Of a stretch of 49,956 nucleotides of DNA, positions 16,778-26,345 are shown one piece after another. Source of the stretch: Pelethousia sp034933245 (lineage in GTDB: Bacteria > Bacillota > Clostridia > Christensenellales > CAG-138); NCBI GenBank assembly GCA_034933245.1, contig JAYFNX010000032.1, forward strand, positions 1 to 49,956, given 5' to 3'. The first letter of the stretch is position 1. The number at the start of each line of letters is the position of its first letter. Position numbers and translations under genes: made by a program. The notes beneath the pieces are model-generated. The model made no database searches, was not told where the DNA came from, and saw only the letters and a program-made list of their open reading frames with translations.

Positions 16778-17340
16778 AAAAGACCATGAAAGCCCTCATT
16801 GCGACGGCAATGATTCTGGCCTTGATCCTATGCGCTTTGTGGCTAAACAATTTTATGGAAAAACGGAAATACCGCCTGGATTATCCGCTGCAGATCAAGC
16901 GCTACAGCTCGGAATTCAGCCTGGATCCGTTTCTTGTGGCCGCTATTATCCATTGCGAAAGCGGGAACCGGGCCGCAATCACCTCCCCCAAGGGGGCGGT
17001 TGGGCTGATGCAGATCATGCCGGAAACCGGGGCTTGGATTGCACAGAAGCTGGATCTTTCGGATTATGACGAGGCGATGCTGGCGAACCCGGATATGAAT
17101 ATCCGCATGGGCTGCTGGTATTTGCGCTATTTGATGGATCAATTCGGCGGGGTTCGCAGCCATGTGCTGGCCGCCTATAACGCCGGGCCGGGCAACCTGA
17201 AAAAATGGTTGGAGGACGAGGCTTACAGCCAGGACGGTATGCTGGTGGATATCCCGTTTAGCGAAACCAGCAGCTATGTGGAGAAGGTGGAGAACGCCTA
17301 TGAAAAATATAAAAAGTTATATGAGGACGAATTGGATTAG
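16774..17340 (+). CDS. Membrane-anchored lytic transglycosylase (SLT domain)
   Basis: A 188-residue protein with an N-terminal signal-anchor (about residues 7-27) and an SLT-type transglycosylase domain that cleaves peptidoglycan. The catalytic glutamate is in IIHCESGNRAAIT; SPKGAVGLMQIMPETG, NIRMGCWYLRYL and AAYNAGPGNLKKWL are the remaining family motifs. The gene overlaps coaE by 4 bases and the following binding-lipoprotein gene by about 40 bases. It follows coaE in several clostridial genomes, to my knowledge. It acts on the outer face of the membrane. Confidence 0.93.
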   Translation: MKKTMKALIATAMILALILCALWLNNFMEKRKYRLDYPLQIKRYSSEFSLDPFLVAAIIHCESGNRAAITSPKGAVGLMQIMPETGAWIAQKLDLSDYDEAMLANPDMNIRMGCWYLRYLMDQFGGVRSHVLAAYNAGPGNLKKWLEDEAYSQDGMLVDIPFSETSSYVEKVENAYEKYKKLYEDELD

Positions 17341-18937
17341 GCGGTTGGGCGCCTTGCTGCTGGCCTTGCTCAGCCTTCTTTGTTGCGCCTGCGGGAAAAA
17401 GACAGGGACGGAAAAAACCGAAGATACGGCCCTGTTGGCCACGCCAACCCCGGCGGTGCAGCCCCTTACAGGCGGTGAAATCCGCCTGCCCATGCCGCTT
17501 AATGCGGATATTACGGATCCGTTGCGAGTGAATACCGAAGAGATGCTTTCTCTCTTTTCACTTATTTATGAGGGGCTTATCAGCGTGAATGAAACCGGAA
17601 AGCTCACGGCGGAACTGGCCGAAAGCTGGACAGGGGATTCGGCTTCGAAGGTATGGACATTTACCCTTCGAAGCGGCGTGAAGTGGCACGATGGGGATGC
17701 GTTTACCGCTTATGATGTGACGGCAACCTTTACCCGCCTCAAGGAAATCGGCGCGGAATCCTATTACGCTTACCAAGCCGGCAAGATAGAATCCATGCGG
17801 GCGGTAGATGAACAAACCCTGGAGGTAACGATGGAGCAGGGGGGCTACGCTTCCCTCTATGCGCTCGCCTTCCCCGTGATGGAAGGAGGGCAGGCCGCCG
17901 CCTTACCCGTGGGAACGGGCCCCTTCAAGCTGGAAAGCTGGACGGGGCAAGAGGCGCGCCTCGTGGCGAATACGGCTTGGTGGAAACAACGCCCTTATCT
18001 GGATGCCATAACCTTTGTAGAGCGCGATAGCAATGATACCGCCCTGGCTTCCTACCAAGCAGGGCAGCTGGATATGGTACCCAGTTCCAATACGGGCGTG
18101 GGCCGCTACCGCAGTGAATCCACTACCGTTTTGGATGTGATGACGCAAACGGCGGAATTGCTTCTCATTAACAACAACAACGCTACCCTTCGGGATATCT
18201 CTATCCGCAAGGCTCTCTCCTACGCTATGGACAGGGGCAAGATCATCTCCAACATCTATATGAACCGGGCGCAACCCTGCGATGTCCCCATTCCGCCCGA
18301 TAGCTGGATCTATGAGAGCAAAAGCAAGGTTTACGATTATAATCTAGCAAAGGCCAGGGAACTCTTGACCAAGGCCGGCTGGGTGCAGGACGAGGAGAGC
18401 GGCCTTTTGCAAAAGGACGGCAGAACCTTTACGGTACGTTTGTTGGTTAACGATTCGTCGGATACAACCCGAAAAGAAGCTGCCAACCTTCTGTCGTCCC
18501 AGCTTACGGAACTGGGCATGAAGGTGGAGCTTACGGCCGCGCCCTATGCGCTGGGCCAGAGCCAGACCCAGAGCGAATATCTTCAAAAGCTGTCCGCCGG
18601 GGATTATGATCTTTGCCTCATAGGAATCAATCTAGGCAGGGATGGAGATCTTACCCCAGTGATGAACCCCCTTGGTACGGCTCATTACGGCAACTATTCC
18701 GTTCCGGAGCTGACGGCCATGGCGGAGAACATCCTCACAGCCAAAGATGAAACCGCCTATCGGGAAGCGCTTTCTGCTTTCCAGCTTAAGTTCGTGGAGG
18801 AACTGCCCTTTATAGTCCTCTATTTCCGGCTTAACAGCGTCGTTTATTCCTCTAATATCAAGGGATTAAGCGGGGCCAGGGAGCCCGACATCCTGTATAC
18901 GGTGGATAAATGGTATATCAACCAGATGCAGGATTGA
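17300..18937 (+). CDS. Family 5 extracellular solute-binding lipoprotein (peptide-type)
   Basis: About 545 residues. The N-terminus MKNIKSYMRTNWIRRLGALL is followed by a hydrophobic core and lipobox CCAC before GKKTG, so it should be lipid-anchored. The body matches the OppA/DppA-like SBP_bac_5 fold: MLSLFSLIYEGLISVNE, LAESWTGD, WTFTLRSGVKWHDGDAFTAYDV, ALSYAMDRGKI and the C-terminal LPFIVLYFRLNSVVYSSNIKG. ATG 17300 lies inside the transglycosylase gene. No permease or ATPase genes adjoin it, so it is an orphan binding protein that either uses a remote transporter or has a non-transport role. Ligand unknown. Confidence 0.88.
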   Translation: MKNIKSYMRTNWIRRLGALLLALLSLLCCACGKKTGTEKTEDTALLATPTPAVQPLTGGEIRLPMPLNADITDPLRVNTEEMLSLFSLIYEGLISVNETGKLTAELAESWTGDSASKVWTFTLRSGVKWHDGDAFTAYDVTATFTRLKEIGAESYYAYQAGKIESMRAVDEQTLEVTMEQGGYASLYALAFPVMEGGQAAALPVGTGPFKLESWTGQEARLVANTAWWKQRPYLDAITFVERDSNDTALASYQAGQLDMVPSSNTGVGRYRSESTTVLDVMTQTAELLLINNNNATLRDISIRKALSYAMDRGKIISNIYMNRAQPCDVPIPPDSWIYESKSKVYDYNLAKARELLTKAGWVQDEESGLLQKDGRTFTVRLLVNDSSDTTRKEAANLLSSQLTELGMKVELTAAPYALGQSQTQSEYLQKLSAGDYDLCLIGINLGRDGDLTPVMNPLGTAHYGNYSVPELTAMAENILTAKDETAYREALSAFQLKFVEELPFIVLYFRLNSVVYSSNIKGLSGAREPDILYTVDKWYINQMQD

Positions 18938-18991
18938 CCTGTGCGTGGCCTTTGGCTATACTGGAACGGAAAGAAAGTTAGGAGAAAGCTC

Positions 18992-19519
18992 ATGCTCGTT
19001 ATGCTTATTGCCGCGCTGGTGGTCATTTTGGATCAGATCACCAAGGTGCTGGCCGCAAAATTCCTCACAGCCCTGCCGGGAGCCACCTTTTCGCTCTGGC
19101 CGGGCGTGTTCCATCTAACCTATACGGAAAACCGGGGCGCTGCCTTCGGCATGCTGCAAAATGCCCGCTGGTTTTTTATCATCACCACCATCATCGCTTG
19201 TGGAGCCATTCTTTGGTTCCTGCTCAAAGAGCGGGGCAAGGTGCATCTGCTTATGCGCATTACCCTGGCTCTCATTCTTGGCGGCGCCCTTGGAAATTTA
19301 ATCGATCGGGTGTTGCTGGGCTATGTTAGGGATATGTTTTATGCCGTTATCATCAACTTCGCCATTTTTAATGTGGCCGATAGCGCCGTAAGCGTGGGCT
19401 GCGTTTTGCTTTTTATTGATCTGCTCTTTTTCAAGGGCAAAACCTATCTGGATCCGCCCAAGACCCAAGCGGATCCAGCGGCCGCTCCCAAGCCCGAGGA
19501 CGGCCAACACGCGGAATGA
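18992..19519 (+). CDS. lspA: Lipoprotein signal peptidase (signal peptidase II)
   Basis: About 175 residues with four membrane helices; the aspartic protease that removes signal peptides from prolipoproteins. Conserved boxes are DQITKVLAAKF, ENRGAAFGML, LGGALGNLIDRVLLGYVRDM (first catalytic Asp in NLIDR) and FAIFNVADSAVSVG (second Asp in NVADS). ATG 18992 is chosen for TAGGAGA upstream; a GTG start at 18941 has none. The C-terminal tail after helix 4 is unusually long and rich in Pro/Ala. It overlaps the pseudouridine synthase gene by 4 bases. Confidence 0.95.
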   Translation: MLVMLIAALVVILDQITKVLAAKFLTALPGATFSLWPGVFHLTYTENRGAAFGMLQNARWFFIITTIIACGAILWFLLKERGKVHLLMRITLALILGGALGNLIDRVLLGYVRDMFYAVIINFAIFNVADSAVSVGCVLLFIDLLFFKGKTYLDPPKTQADPAAAPKPEDGQHAE

Positions 19520-20511
19520 ACGCCCCATTTGAACCCAAAGGCGAATACGACGGCCCCGAGATGGAGGAGCCCCTCCAAGCGCTGGCGGACATTGCCGCGG
19601 AGCGGTTGGATGTATTTTGCGCACGGGCCTTTGAGATTACCCGTTCCCAGGCCCAGCGGACAATTGCGCAGGGCAACGTATGGCTGAACGGCAGGGAAGC
19701 CAAAGCCGGCGATAGGCTTCGCATGGGGGACGAGGTATCCTTCCTGCCGCCGCCTGTGCTGGAGCTGGAAGCCAAACCCCAGAACATTCCCCTATCCATC
19801 ATATATGAGGATGGGGATATCGCTGTGGTGGATAAACCCCAGGGCATGGTGGTGCATCCCGCCCCCGGGAATCCGGACGGAACGCTGGTGAACGCCCTGC
19901 TCTTCCATTTGGAAGGGCTTTCTGGCATTGGCGGGGCGGCCCGGCCCGGCATCGTACACCGGATCGACAAACTGACCAGTGGTCTTCTTGTGGTGGCCAA
20001 GAACGATTTGGCCCACAATTCCCTTTCGGAACAGCTCAAGACCCATAGCGTACGACGAATCTACCTTGCATTGGTAGAGGGCAACTTCCGAGAGGATGGA
20101 GGCACAGTGGATGCGGCCATTGCCCGCAGCCGTACGGACCGCAAGCGCATGGCGCTGGATCCGACGGGCCGGTGGGCTGTAACCCATTGGCGGGTTCTTG
20201 AACGATATGGCGGGTTTACATTGGTGGAGGCTCGGCTGGAAACAGGGAGAACCCATCAGATCCGCGTGCATATGGCCAGCCTGCATCATCCCGTGGCGGG
20301 CGATACGGTATATGGCGCGTCTAAACCCAAGCTGGGGCTTGCAGGCCAGGCGCTCCACGCCGCCCGGCTGCGCTTGCGGCACCCAAGAACCGGGGAGGAT
20401 ATGACCTTTGCGGCGCCCGTTCCCGCCTATTTCCGTGCCGCCCTTCAGCATGCGGGCAGAGCAAACGGGGAGGACATTGAAGATTTCCTACATAAGCTAT
20501 GGGAGGAGTAG
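19516..20511 (+). CDS. RluD-family pseudouridine synthase
   Basis: A 331-residue enzyme that isomerises uridine to pseudouridine in RNA. An N-terminal S4 RNA-binding region (ERLDVFCARAFEITRSQAQR) precedes the catalytic domain; the active-site Asp is in HRIDKLTSGLLVVAK, and ARLETGRTHQIRVHM and HPVAGDTVYG are family motifs. The first 30 residues are a non-conserved acidic extension. It is encoded directly after lspA, the usual Firmicute order (lspA then an RluD-type gene). The exact RNA target is uncertain. Confidence 0.93.
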   Translation: MNAPFEPKGEYDGPEMEEPLQALADIAAERLDVFCARAFEITRSQAQRTIAQGNVWLNGREAKAGDRLRMGDEVSFLPPPVLELEAKPQNIPLSIIYEDGDIAVVDKPQGMVVHPAPGNPDGTLVNALLFHLEGLSGIGGAARPGIVHRIDKLTSGLLVVAKNDLAHNSLSEQLKTHSVRRIYLALVEGNFREDGGTVDAAIARSRTDRKRMALDPTGRWAVTHWRVLERYGGFTLVEARLETGRTHQIRVHMASLHHPVAGDTVYGASKPKLGLAGQALHAARLRLRHPRTGEDMTFAAPVPAYFRAALQHAGRANGEDIEDFLHKLWEE

Positions 20512-20514
20512 GCC

Positions 20515-21165
20515 ATGGAGAAGGGAAACCAGCGCTTAGCTTATATGGTTTTTACCGGCGCCATGATCGCCTGCTGCATAGGGCTGTATCTGGCGCAATC
20601 CCATTGGAACGCGGCTGCCGTATCTGATCCGGTGGAACCCTCGCCTACGCCCCTTACGCCCAGTTACCCGAGCGAGGACGTTTTTTGGGAAAACGCAGCA
20701 GCCTTTGGGCTCAAGGCGCAGGCGGAATCCATGGAGGCAAGTTTGCCCGGCGCGACGGAATACCGCCTGGCCCGGGAGGGGCTGGAAGATGCCCGCCTTA
20801 CCCTCTCCTTTCGGGAGGGAGGAGTCTGCGCCTTCCTGCTGCGGCTTCCTTTGCCGGAGGATCCGGGAGAAGCACCTCGGGATGCAACGCCCATTGAAAA
20901 CGATATATACCAGGAACGCCTTCTATACCTGCGCACCGAAGAGGTTTGGCGGGAAGCCGCGGTGAAAAGCCTATGCGCTGCGCTAGATTCCTCCGCATCC
21001 TGTACGGCTGCGGATTTCTCTCGTTTTTATGCATTGTTACAAGAAACGACACAAAAAAACACGAACAAAGACGAAAAAGCTGGAAATCTGTCCTTTTCCA
21101 GTTATATTCTCTATCAAACCGGGAAAAATTTTTTAATTGTCGCCGCATCCAGACTGGATGTGTGA
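20515..21165 (+). CDS. Membrane-anchored protein of unknown function
   Basis: A 216-residue protein with one N-terminal membrane segment (AYMVFTGAMIACCIGLYLAQ), then a Pro-rich linker (EPSPTPLTPSYPSE) and an extracellular domain of about 160 residues that I do not recognise. The start follows GGGAGGAG at the end of the preceding pseudouridine synthase gene, with only 3 bases between the genes, so it is the last gene of the polA-to-rluD run. The final 50 residues are rich in Lys/Asn and more A/T-rich than the rest. No function can be assigned. Confidence 0.7.
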   Translation: MEKGNQRLAYMVFTGAMIACCIGLYLAQSHWNAAAVSDPVEPSPTPLTPSYPSEDVFWENAAAFGLKAQAESMEASLPGATEYRLAREGLEDARLTLSFREGGVCAFLLRLPLPEDPGEAPRDATPIENDIYQERLLYLRTEEVWREAAVKSLCAALDSSASCTAADFSRFYALLQETTQKNTNKDEKAGNLSFSSYILYQTGKNFLIVAASRLDV

Positions 21166-21186
21166 GCTACTTTTACCAGGCAATGC

Positions 21187-21215
21187 TTGCAAGCCCTCCC
21201 CAGTTATTGTATAAT
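21187..21215 (+). promoter_or_regulatory. Promoter of zapA
   Basis: TTGCAA (21187-21192), 17-base spacer, perfect TATAAT (21210-21215), 57 bases before the zapA start. Confidence 0.75.
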
Positions 21216-21272
21216 TAGGAAGCAATCGTACAATATCGTTGCACAGTATGGCTTGGGGGAAGGGTATCTACT

Positions 21273-21587
21273 ATGGACAAAACGCATATCACCGTGCAGA
21301 TTGCCGGGCAGGATTTTCGCTTAGCCGGGGATGAGAGCGAGGTCTATATCCGCAAGATTGCCAAGTATGTGGACGATAAGATAGACGAGGTGCAGCGTGC
21401 TTATCCAAACTTGAGCACAGGCAATTGCGTCATTATGGCCGCGCTGAATCTTTCCGATGAGCTTCATAAGCTGCGGGAGGACTATGACGCCTTGGATTCC
21501 CGCATTTCCGAGCTTCGGGATATGCCCCGCCAGAGCGCGCCCGTGAAGCGTCCCTTTGAGAGCGGAAAGGCTATGCAAACCAAGTGA
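21273..21587 (+). CDS. zapA: Cell division protein ZapA
   Basis: A 104-residue FtsZ-ring stabiliser. The N-terminal globular part reads THITVQIAGQDFRLAGDESE, then VYIRKIAKYVDDKIDEV and the helix STGNCVIMAALNLSDELHKL, followed by the coiled-coil DALDSRISEL through which ZapA dimers pair. Size and order match ZapA of Firmicutes. It has its own promoter and is followed by a terminator, but is in the common neighbourhood of a U32 gene and mutS2. Confidence 0.9.
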   Translation: MDKTHITVQIAGQDFRLAGDESEVYIRKIAKYVDDKIDEVQRAYPNLSTGNCVIMAALNLSDELHKLREDYDALDSRISELRDMPRQSAPVKRPFESGKAMQTK

Positions 21588-21606
21588 TCCTGTTATAGAT
21601 GCCATG

Positions 21607-21639
21607 CGGCCCGGGAAGTTTACCCGGCGCCGTTTTTTT
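21607..21639 (+). terminator. Terminator after zapA
   Basis: GC-rich hairpin CGGCCCGGG / CCCGGCGCCG (one bulge) followed by seven T residues (21633-21639). The next gene's ribosome-binding site follows at once, so partial read-through is likely. Confidence 0.75.
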
Positions 21640-21656
21640 ATGAAAGAGGAAAATTC

Positions 21657-23759
21657 ATGCTGCTTTTATCACCTGCCGGCAATTCCGAAAGCCTTCGGGC
21701 TGCCCTGCAAAACGGAGCGGACGGCGTCTACTTCGGCGGCACCGCTTTTAATGCCCGCCGGGGCGCAGTCAATTTTGACGAAACCGGTATGCATGCCGCG
21801 CTGGATGCATGCCGTCTGTATGGGGCTCGCTCCTTTATTACCATGAACACCCTGCTTACGGATCGGGAGCTGCCCGAGGCGCTTTCCTATGCCCGCTTTT
21901 TGTATGAAGCCGGAGCGGATGCGCTCATTGTGCAGGATCTGGGCTTTTTGCGCCTGCTCAAACGGGAATTGCCGGATTTTACGCTGCATGGAAGCACGCA
22001 AATGGGCATCTGCGATATACCCGGCGCAAGGCTTATGCAGGAGTTGGGAATGGGTTGCGTGGTGCTGGCGCGGGAGGTAAGCCTTTCGGGTATCCGGGCC
22101 ATTCATGCGGCTGTGAATATCCCCTTGGAAGCTTTTGCCCACGGGGCTTTGTGTATGAGCTTTTCCGGGGCGTGCCTGTTTTCCTCCATGGCGGGGGAGA
22201 GAAGCGGCAACCGGGGCACCTGTGCGCAGCCCTGCCGTAAGCGCATGGCTTTTGGAAAACGGCCCGGCCTGGGCGACTATGCCCTGAGCCTTTCCGATCT
22301 GTGCATGCTGGAACATGTGCAAGATCTGGATGCCGCCGGGGTGACTTGGATGAAGCTGGAAGGACGCATGAAACGGCCCGAATATGTGGCCGCCGTTACC
22401 GCCGCTTACCGATCCGCCCTGGATGGGGCGGATCCTTCCGAGCTGGCCGCCCACAAAAAGCGCCTGCTGGCCCTTTTTGACAGGGGTGGGGGCAAAACCG
22501 GCTATTATTATGGGGATAACGGCATCACGGGGTGCGTGGCCAAGGCCGAGCCTTCGGCAGCCCTATTGCGGGAAATCGCGCAAAACTACGCAGGGGAAAA
22601 CCGCCGCCAGCCCATCGCCCTCCATCTGACCCTGCGTTTAGGGGAACCCGCCTGCCTTCACCTTTCCATGCACGGGCGGCGTGGGGGAGAGGAGCCTCTC
22701 GCTGTGGATGTGGAGGGAACGGTTCCGGAAAGGGCGGAAAAGCCGCAAAGCGCCCAACGGTATCTGGCTCAGATTGAAAAATTGGGAGATACCCCCTTCG
22801 TGGCTGCTTCCATCCGGGGAGATATAGACGAGGCCGCTTACCTTCCGGTGCGTTCGCTAAACGAACTCCGTCGCCGGGGTTGTGACGCCCTTTTAGCGGC
22901 CCTGCGTTTGCGCCGAAGCGCACCGAAAACCCAGGATGCGAAGGCGTCCGGCGCTATCGTCTCCATGCACGAACCGCGCATCCTGGCGGCCGTGCGCACG
23001 GTAGACCAGGCAAGGGCAGCGGTGGAAGCCGGGGCGGATATGGTGGCGTTGGAGGCATCCCTGGAGGGGGAGGCGGCCCTGCCATCCTTGCAGGATTTAC
23101 GAAAAAGGGCGCCGGTGCTTCTTACGTTGCCGGCCGCCGCACCCCAGGGCAGGGAGACGGCCCGTTTGGAGGGGCTTTTGCAAAGCGGCTGGGCAGATGG
23201 CGCCGTGGCGGCGAACATAGGCCAGGCGGGCATGATGCGAGAGATGGCCATACGGATTGCCGGCCCCCAGTTGGGGGGGATGAATGCCGAAAGCGTCCGT
23301 TCCCTCAAGTCGATGGGATTCGACACCGTGATCCTCTCCTTGGAACTGACAAAGGCCCAAATGCGTGATATACTGACAAAGGAGCCTGCCGGGGTCTGCG
23401 CTTATGGCCGGGCCCAGTTGATGCAACTGCTCCATTGCCCGGCAAAGGAGACGGGGGGCTGCGGCCTATGCCGGGAAGAAGACGCTTATCTGGAGGATGA
23501 AGCAGGACGGCGATTCCCCCTTTCGCCCATAAAAGGCGCGGATGGGTGCTTGGTGCGCTTGCTTAATTGCCTGCCGACGGATGTAATCGACCTGCTGCCT
23601 CAATTGCCGACACCTTCCATCGTACAGCTTTCTTTCTACGAAGAGGAACCGAAAGAAGTGGCCCGGCTGGTGGCGCGGACTCGCACATCGATGCTAGGCG
23701 GGGCCTTGGAGCCTCCGGAAAAGGCAACCCGGGGACATTGGAACCGGGCTGTGGGATAA
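21657..23759 (+). CDS. U32 peptidase-family protein with C-terminal DUF3656 region
   Basis: A 700-residue protein. The N-terminal TIM-barrel-like U32 domain begins LLSPAGNSESLRAALQNGAD and carries the signature region EAFAHGALCMSFSGACLFSS with RGTCAQPCR (about residues 158-195). The cysteines are those that in the related RlhA/TrhP proteins are linked to iron-sulfur-dependent RNA hydroxylation. The second half (from about 400) repeats a barrel-like pattern and has CGLCREEDAYLEDEAGR. The family was named for collagenase activity, but RNA modification is the better-supported role for close relatives. It is placed between zapA and mutS2, the common order in Firmicutes. Confidence 0.88.
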   Translation: MLLLSPAGNSESLRAALQNGADGVYFGGTAFNARRGAVNFDETGMHAALDACRLYGARSFITMNTLLTDRELPEALSYARFLYEAGADALIVQDLGFLRLLKRELPDFTLHGSTQMGICDIPGARLMQELGMGCVVLAREVSLSGIRAIHAAVNIPLEAFAHGALCMSFSGACLFSSMAGERSGNRGTCAQPCRKRMAFGKRPGLGDYALSLSDLCMLEHVQDLDAAGVTWMKLEGRMKRPEYVAAVTAAYRSALDGADPSELAAHKKRLLALFDRGGGKTGYYYGDNGITGCVAKAEPSAALLREIAQNYAGENRRQPIALHLTLRLGEPACLHLSMHGRRGGEEPLAVDVEGTVPERAEKPQSAQRYLAQIEKLGDTPFVAASIRGDIDEAAYLPVRSLNELRRRGCDALLAALRLRRSAPKTQDAKASGAIVSMHEPRILAAVRTVDQARAAVEAGADMVALEASLEGEAALPSLQDLRKRAPVLLTLPAAAPQGRETARLEGLLQSGWADGAVAANIGQAGMMREMAIRIAGPQLGGMNAESVRSLKSMGFDTVILSLELTKAQMRDILTKEPAGVCAYGRAQLMQLLHCPAKETGGCGLCREEDAYLEDEAGRRFPLSPIKGADGCLVRLLNCLPTDVIDLLPQLPTPSIVQLSFYEEEPKEVARLVARTRTSMLGGALEPPEKATRGHWNRAVG

Positions 23760-23783
23760 AAATTGATAAATAGGGATACAACC

Positions 23784-26135
23784 ATGTTGAATAAAGTGCT
23801 CAAAACCTTGGAATACGATAAGATCCGGGCGCAGTTGGCGGAAAGGGCCCAGTGCTGCACTGGACGGGAACTGGCGGCGGAGCTGCTTCCTTCCTTTGAA
23901 AAAGAGACTGTAACTTCCGCCTTGGCCCTTACGGCGGAGGCCGAGACCATCTTTATCCGCACGGGGCGTTCCCCGGCGGAGGATTTTCCGGATATGCGCC
24001 CTTGCCTCAAGCGTATCCATGCGGCCTATTATCTCACACCCACGGAACTGCTGGGTGTAGCCCGGTGCCTTCGCTCCGTGCGCCTGTGCAAGGAGGCCCT
24101 CTCGTCGGCGGAGGACTGTCCCCGGCTTCGAAACCTTTCGGAGTGGTTGGCATCGCACCGGAGCATAGAGGAGGAGATTGGGCGCTGTATTGTGGGGGAT
24201 GATGAAATTTCCGACGCGGCATCTCCTGCTTTGGCCCGTGTTCGACGGAGCATGCGCCTCGCCAACGACAGGGTGCGAGAGCGGTTGGGCAACATGATTC
24301 GTTCCTCCACCTTTCAAAAATATTTGCAGGAACCCTTGATCACCATCCGAAACGGTCGTTTTGTTCTGCCCGTGAAACAGGAATACCGGCAAAACGTGCC
24401 CGGCCTTATTCACGACCAATCCGGCAGCGGCGCCACCCTGTTCATTGAACCCACGGCAGTGGTGGAGTTGGGAAATGAATACAAAAAACTTCTCGGAGAG
24501 GAAGCGGAGGAGATCGAGCGGATCCTTTCGGAACTTACGGCTCTTTGCGCCCCCTACGCCGATGATATTCTGGAAGGCTTGGGCGTGCTGGGACAGATCG
24601 ATCTGGCCTTTGCCAAGGCGCGGCTGGCACGGGAGATGGGGGCCGCACGGCCGGAGTTGGATGCGGAAGGGTTTTTGCGGATCGTCCGGGGCCGCCATCC
24701 CCTCATTCCGGCGGACCAGGTGGTGCCTATCGATATCTGGCTCGGGGGGGATTTTCAAACCCTCATTATCACGGGCCCCAATACGGGCGGTAAGACAGTA
24801 ACCCTCAAAACCGTGGGGCTTTTCGTCCTCATGGCGCAAAGCGGCCTGTTCATCCCTGCCCAGGTGGGAAGCCGCCTGCCTGTGTTTGATGCCGTTTATG
24901 CGGATATCGGGGACGAGCAGAGCATTGAACAAAGCCTTTCCACCTTTTCCAGCCATATGACCAATATTGTATCCATTTTGGAGCGGGCGGGGGAAGGCTC
25001 GCTGGTGCTGCTGGATGAGCTGGGCGCGGGCACGGACCCCATCGAGGGCGCCGCTCTCGCCATGAGCATTCTGGAGGAACTGCATGCGCGGGGCTGCCGA
25101 ACCGTGGCTACGACCCATTATAGTGAAATTAAGGCCTTTGCCCTTACGAGATCCGGCATGGAGAACGCTTCCATGGAGTTTGATGTGGATAGGCTATGTC
25201 CAACCTATCGCCTTTTTATCGGCATACCGGGTAAATCCAACGCCTTTGAGATATCCCGCCGCCTGGGCATGGGGGAGTATCTCATCGAAAAAGCCAAAGA
25301 ATACCTCAAAAATGAGGATGTGAAATTTGAAGATATCATCTCCGGGGCCGAAGCCCAGCACCGCCGGGCGGAGGAAGAACGACGCTTGGCCGCGGAGGCC
25401 CGGCAGGAACTGGATAAGCTTCGCCGGGAGGTGGAGGAGCAGCGCAGCCGAATGGAAGCGGAACGGGAAAAGCTTCGCGCCAAGGCCAAGGATGATGCCC
25501 GCAAGCTGGTAAACGACACGCGGGCGGAGATGGAAAAGCTTATTGCGGATATCCGGGCTATCCCGAAGGTGGATCAGCGGGCCGCAGACCGGGTCATCCA
25601 GCGCTCCAGAGACGCTCTTCGTACAAAGGAAGCCGGGCTGACGGAGCCCATGGAAAAGAAAAGGCAGGATAATGGAGCTGCGCCCAAGGAAGTAAGGCCT
25701 GGGAACACCGTGCGCATTCTGTCCCTGGACCAGAGGGCAACGGTCCTTTCTCCGGCGGATGCCAAAGGAGAGGTTCAGGTTCAGGCCGGCATTATGAAAC
25801 TCAACGTCAAACTCGGCGATTTGCGCCTGATGCAGGATGATAGCCCTACAAAGGGCGTTGGGAAGATTCAGATGGAGACGGAGCGCCAGGCGGGCATGGA
25901 GCTGGATGTGCGGGGAATGTTGGTGGACGAGGCTGTGCTCACGGTGGATCGGTATATCGATAACTGCCTCTTGAGCGGTCTTACGGAAATCAGCATTATC
26001 CACGGCAAAGGCACCGGCGCGCTGCGGGCGGGCATTCAGAATTTTCTCCGGCGGGACAAACGCATCAAAAGCTTCCGCATGGGGGCCTATGGCGAAGGGG
26101 ATGCGGGCGTCACCGTGGTTACCTTCAAAAAATGA
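23784..26135 (+). CDS. mutS2: MutS2 ATPase/nuclease
   Basis: A 783-residue MutS homologue without mismatch-recognition domain. N-terminal LNKVLKTLEYDKIRAQLAER is family-typical; the ATPase shows Walker A GPNTGGKTVTLKTVGL, the LVLLDELGAGTDPIEGAAL Walker B/signature and TTHYSEIKAFA. A long charged coiled coil (about 510-610) and a C-terminal Smr domain with LDVRGMLVDEAV and IIHGKGTGALR follow. MutS2 acts in recombination control and, in Bacillus, in rescue of collided ribosomes. ATG 23784 is chosen for AGGGA upstream; a TTG at 23763 is possible. Confidence 0.96.
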   Translation: MLNKVLKTLEYDKIRAQLAERAQCCTGRELAAELLPSFEKETVTSALALTAEAETIFIRTGRSPAEDFPDMRPCLKRIHAAYYLTPTELLGVARCLRSVRLCKEALSSAEDCPRLRNLSEWLASHRSIEEEIGRCIVGDDEISDAASPALARVRRSMRLANDRVRERLGNMIRSSTFQKYLQEPLITIRNGRFVLPVKQEYRQNVPGLIHDQSGSGATLFIEPTAVVELGNEYKKLLGEEAEEIERILSELTALCAPYADDILEGLGVLGQIDLAFAKARLAREMGAARPELDAEGFLRIVRGRHPLIPADQVVPIDIWLGGDFQTLIITGPNTGGKTVTLKTVGLFVLMAQSGLFIPAQVGSRLPVFDAVYADIGDEQSIEQSLSTFSSHMTNIVSILERAGEGSLVLLDELGAGTDPIEGAALAMSILEELHARGCRTVATTHYSEIKAFALTRSGMENASMEFDVDRLCPTYRLFIGIPGKSNAFEISRRLGMGEYLIEKAKEYLKNEDVKFEDIISGAEAQHRRAEEERRLAAEARQELDKLRREVEEQRSRMEAEREKLRAKAKDDARKLVNDTRAEMEKLIADIRAIPKVDQRAADRVIQRSRDALRTKEAGLTEPMEKKRQDNGAAPKEVRPGNTVRILSLDQRATVLSPADAKGEVQVQAGIMKLNVKLGDLRLMQDDSPTKGVGKIQMETERQAGMELDVRGMLVDEAVLTVDRYIDNCLLSGLTEISIIHGKGTGALRAGIQNFLRRDKRIKSFRMGAYGEGDAGVTVVTFKK

Positions 26136-26345
26136 CGGATAATTTACATCCCGTTCATACTAGCCCGCAGCAGGAATGGTATTATTATGACAAACCCGGC
26201 CACCCATGCAGCCATGTGGTTACGGTTGGGAAAAGGTTGTTTTGCAAGGCTTTCATCCGGGCGCTTACATCCATCCTCGCGCTATGCACAAAGCCGGAGC
26301 GCTTGGAAAGACCGCGGCTGCAACAAACGGAAGGATGATATTGGG

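Noticed and set aside
23694..25118. 474-codon minus-strand frame opposite mutS2
   Set aside because: The plus strand holds the unmistakable MutS2 ATPase; the antisense translation has no domain-like sequence and no ribosome-binding site.
26132..26338. Short frame between mutS2 and the DUF523 gene
   Set aside because: No ribosome-binding site beyond the mutS2 end, low-complexity translation, and no similarity to a family I know. Kept as intergenic, though a small gene cannot be excluded.
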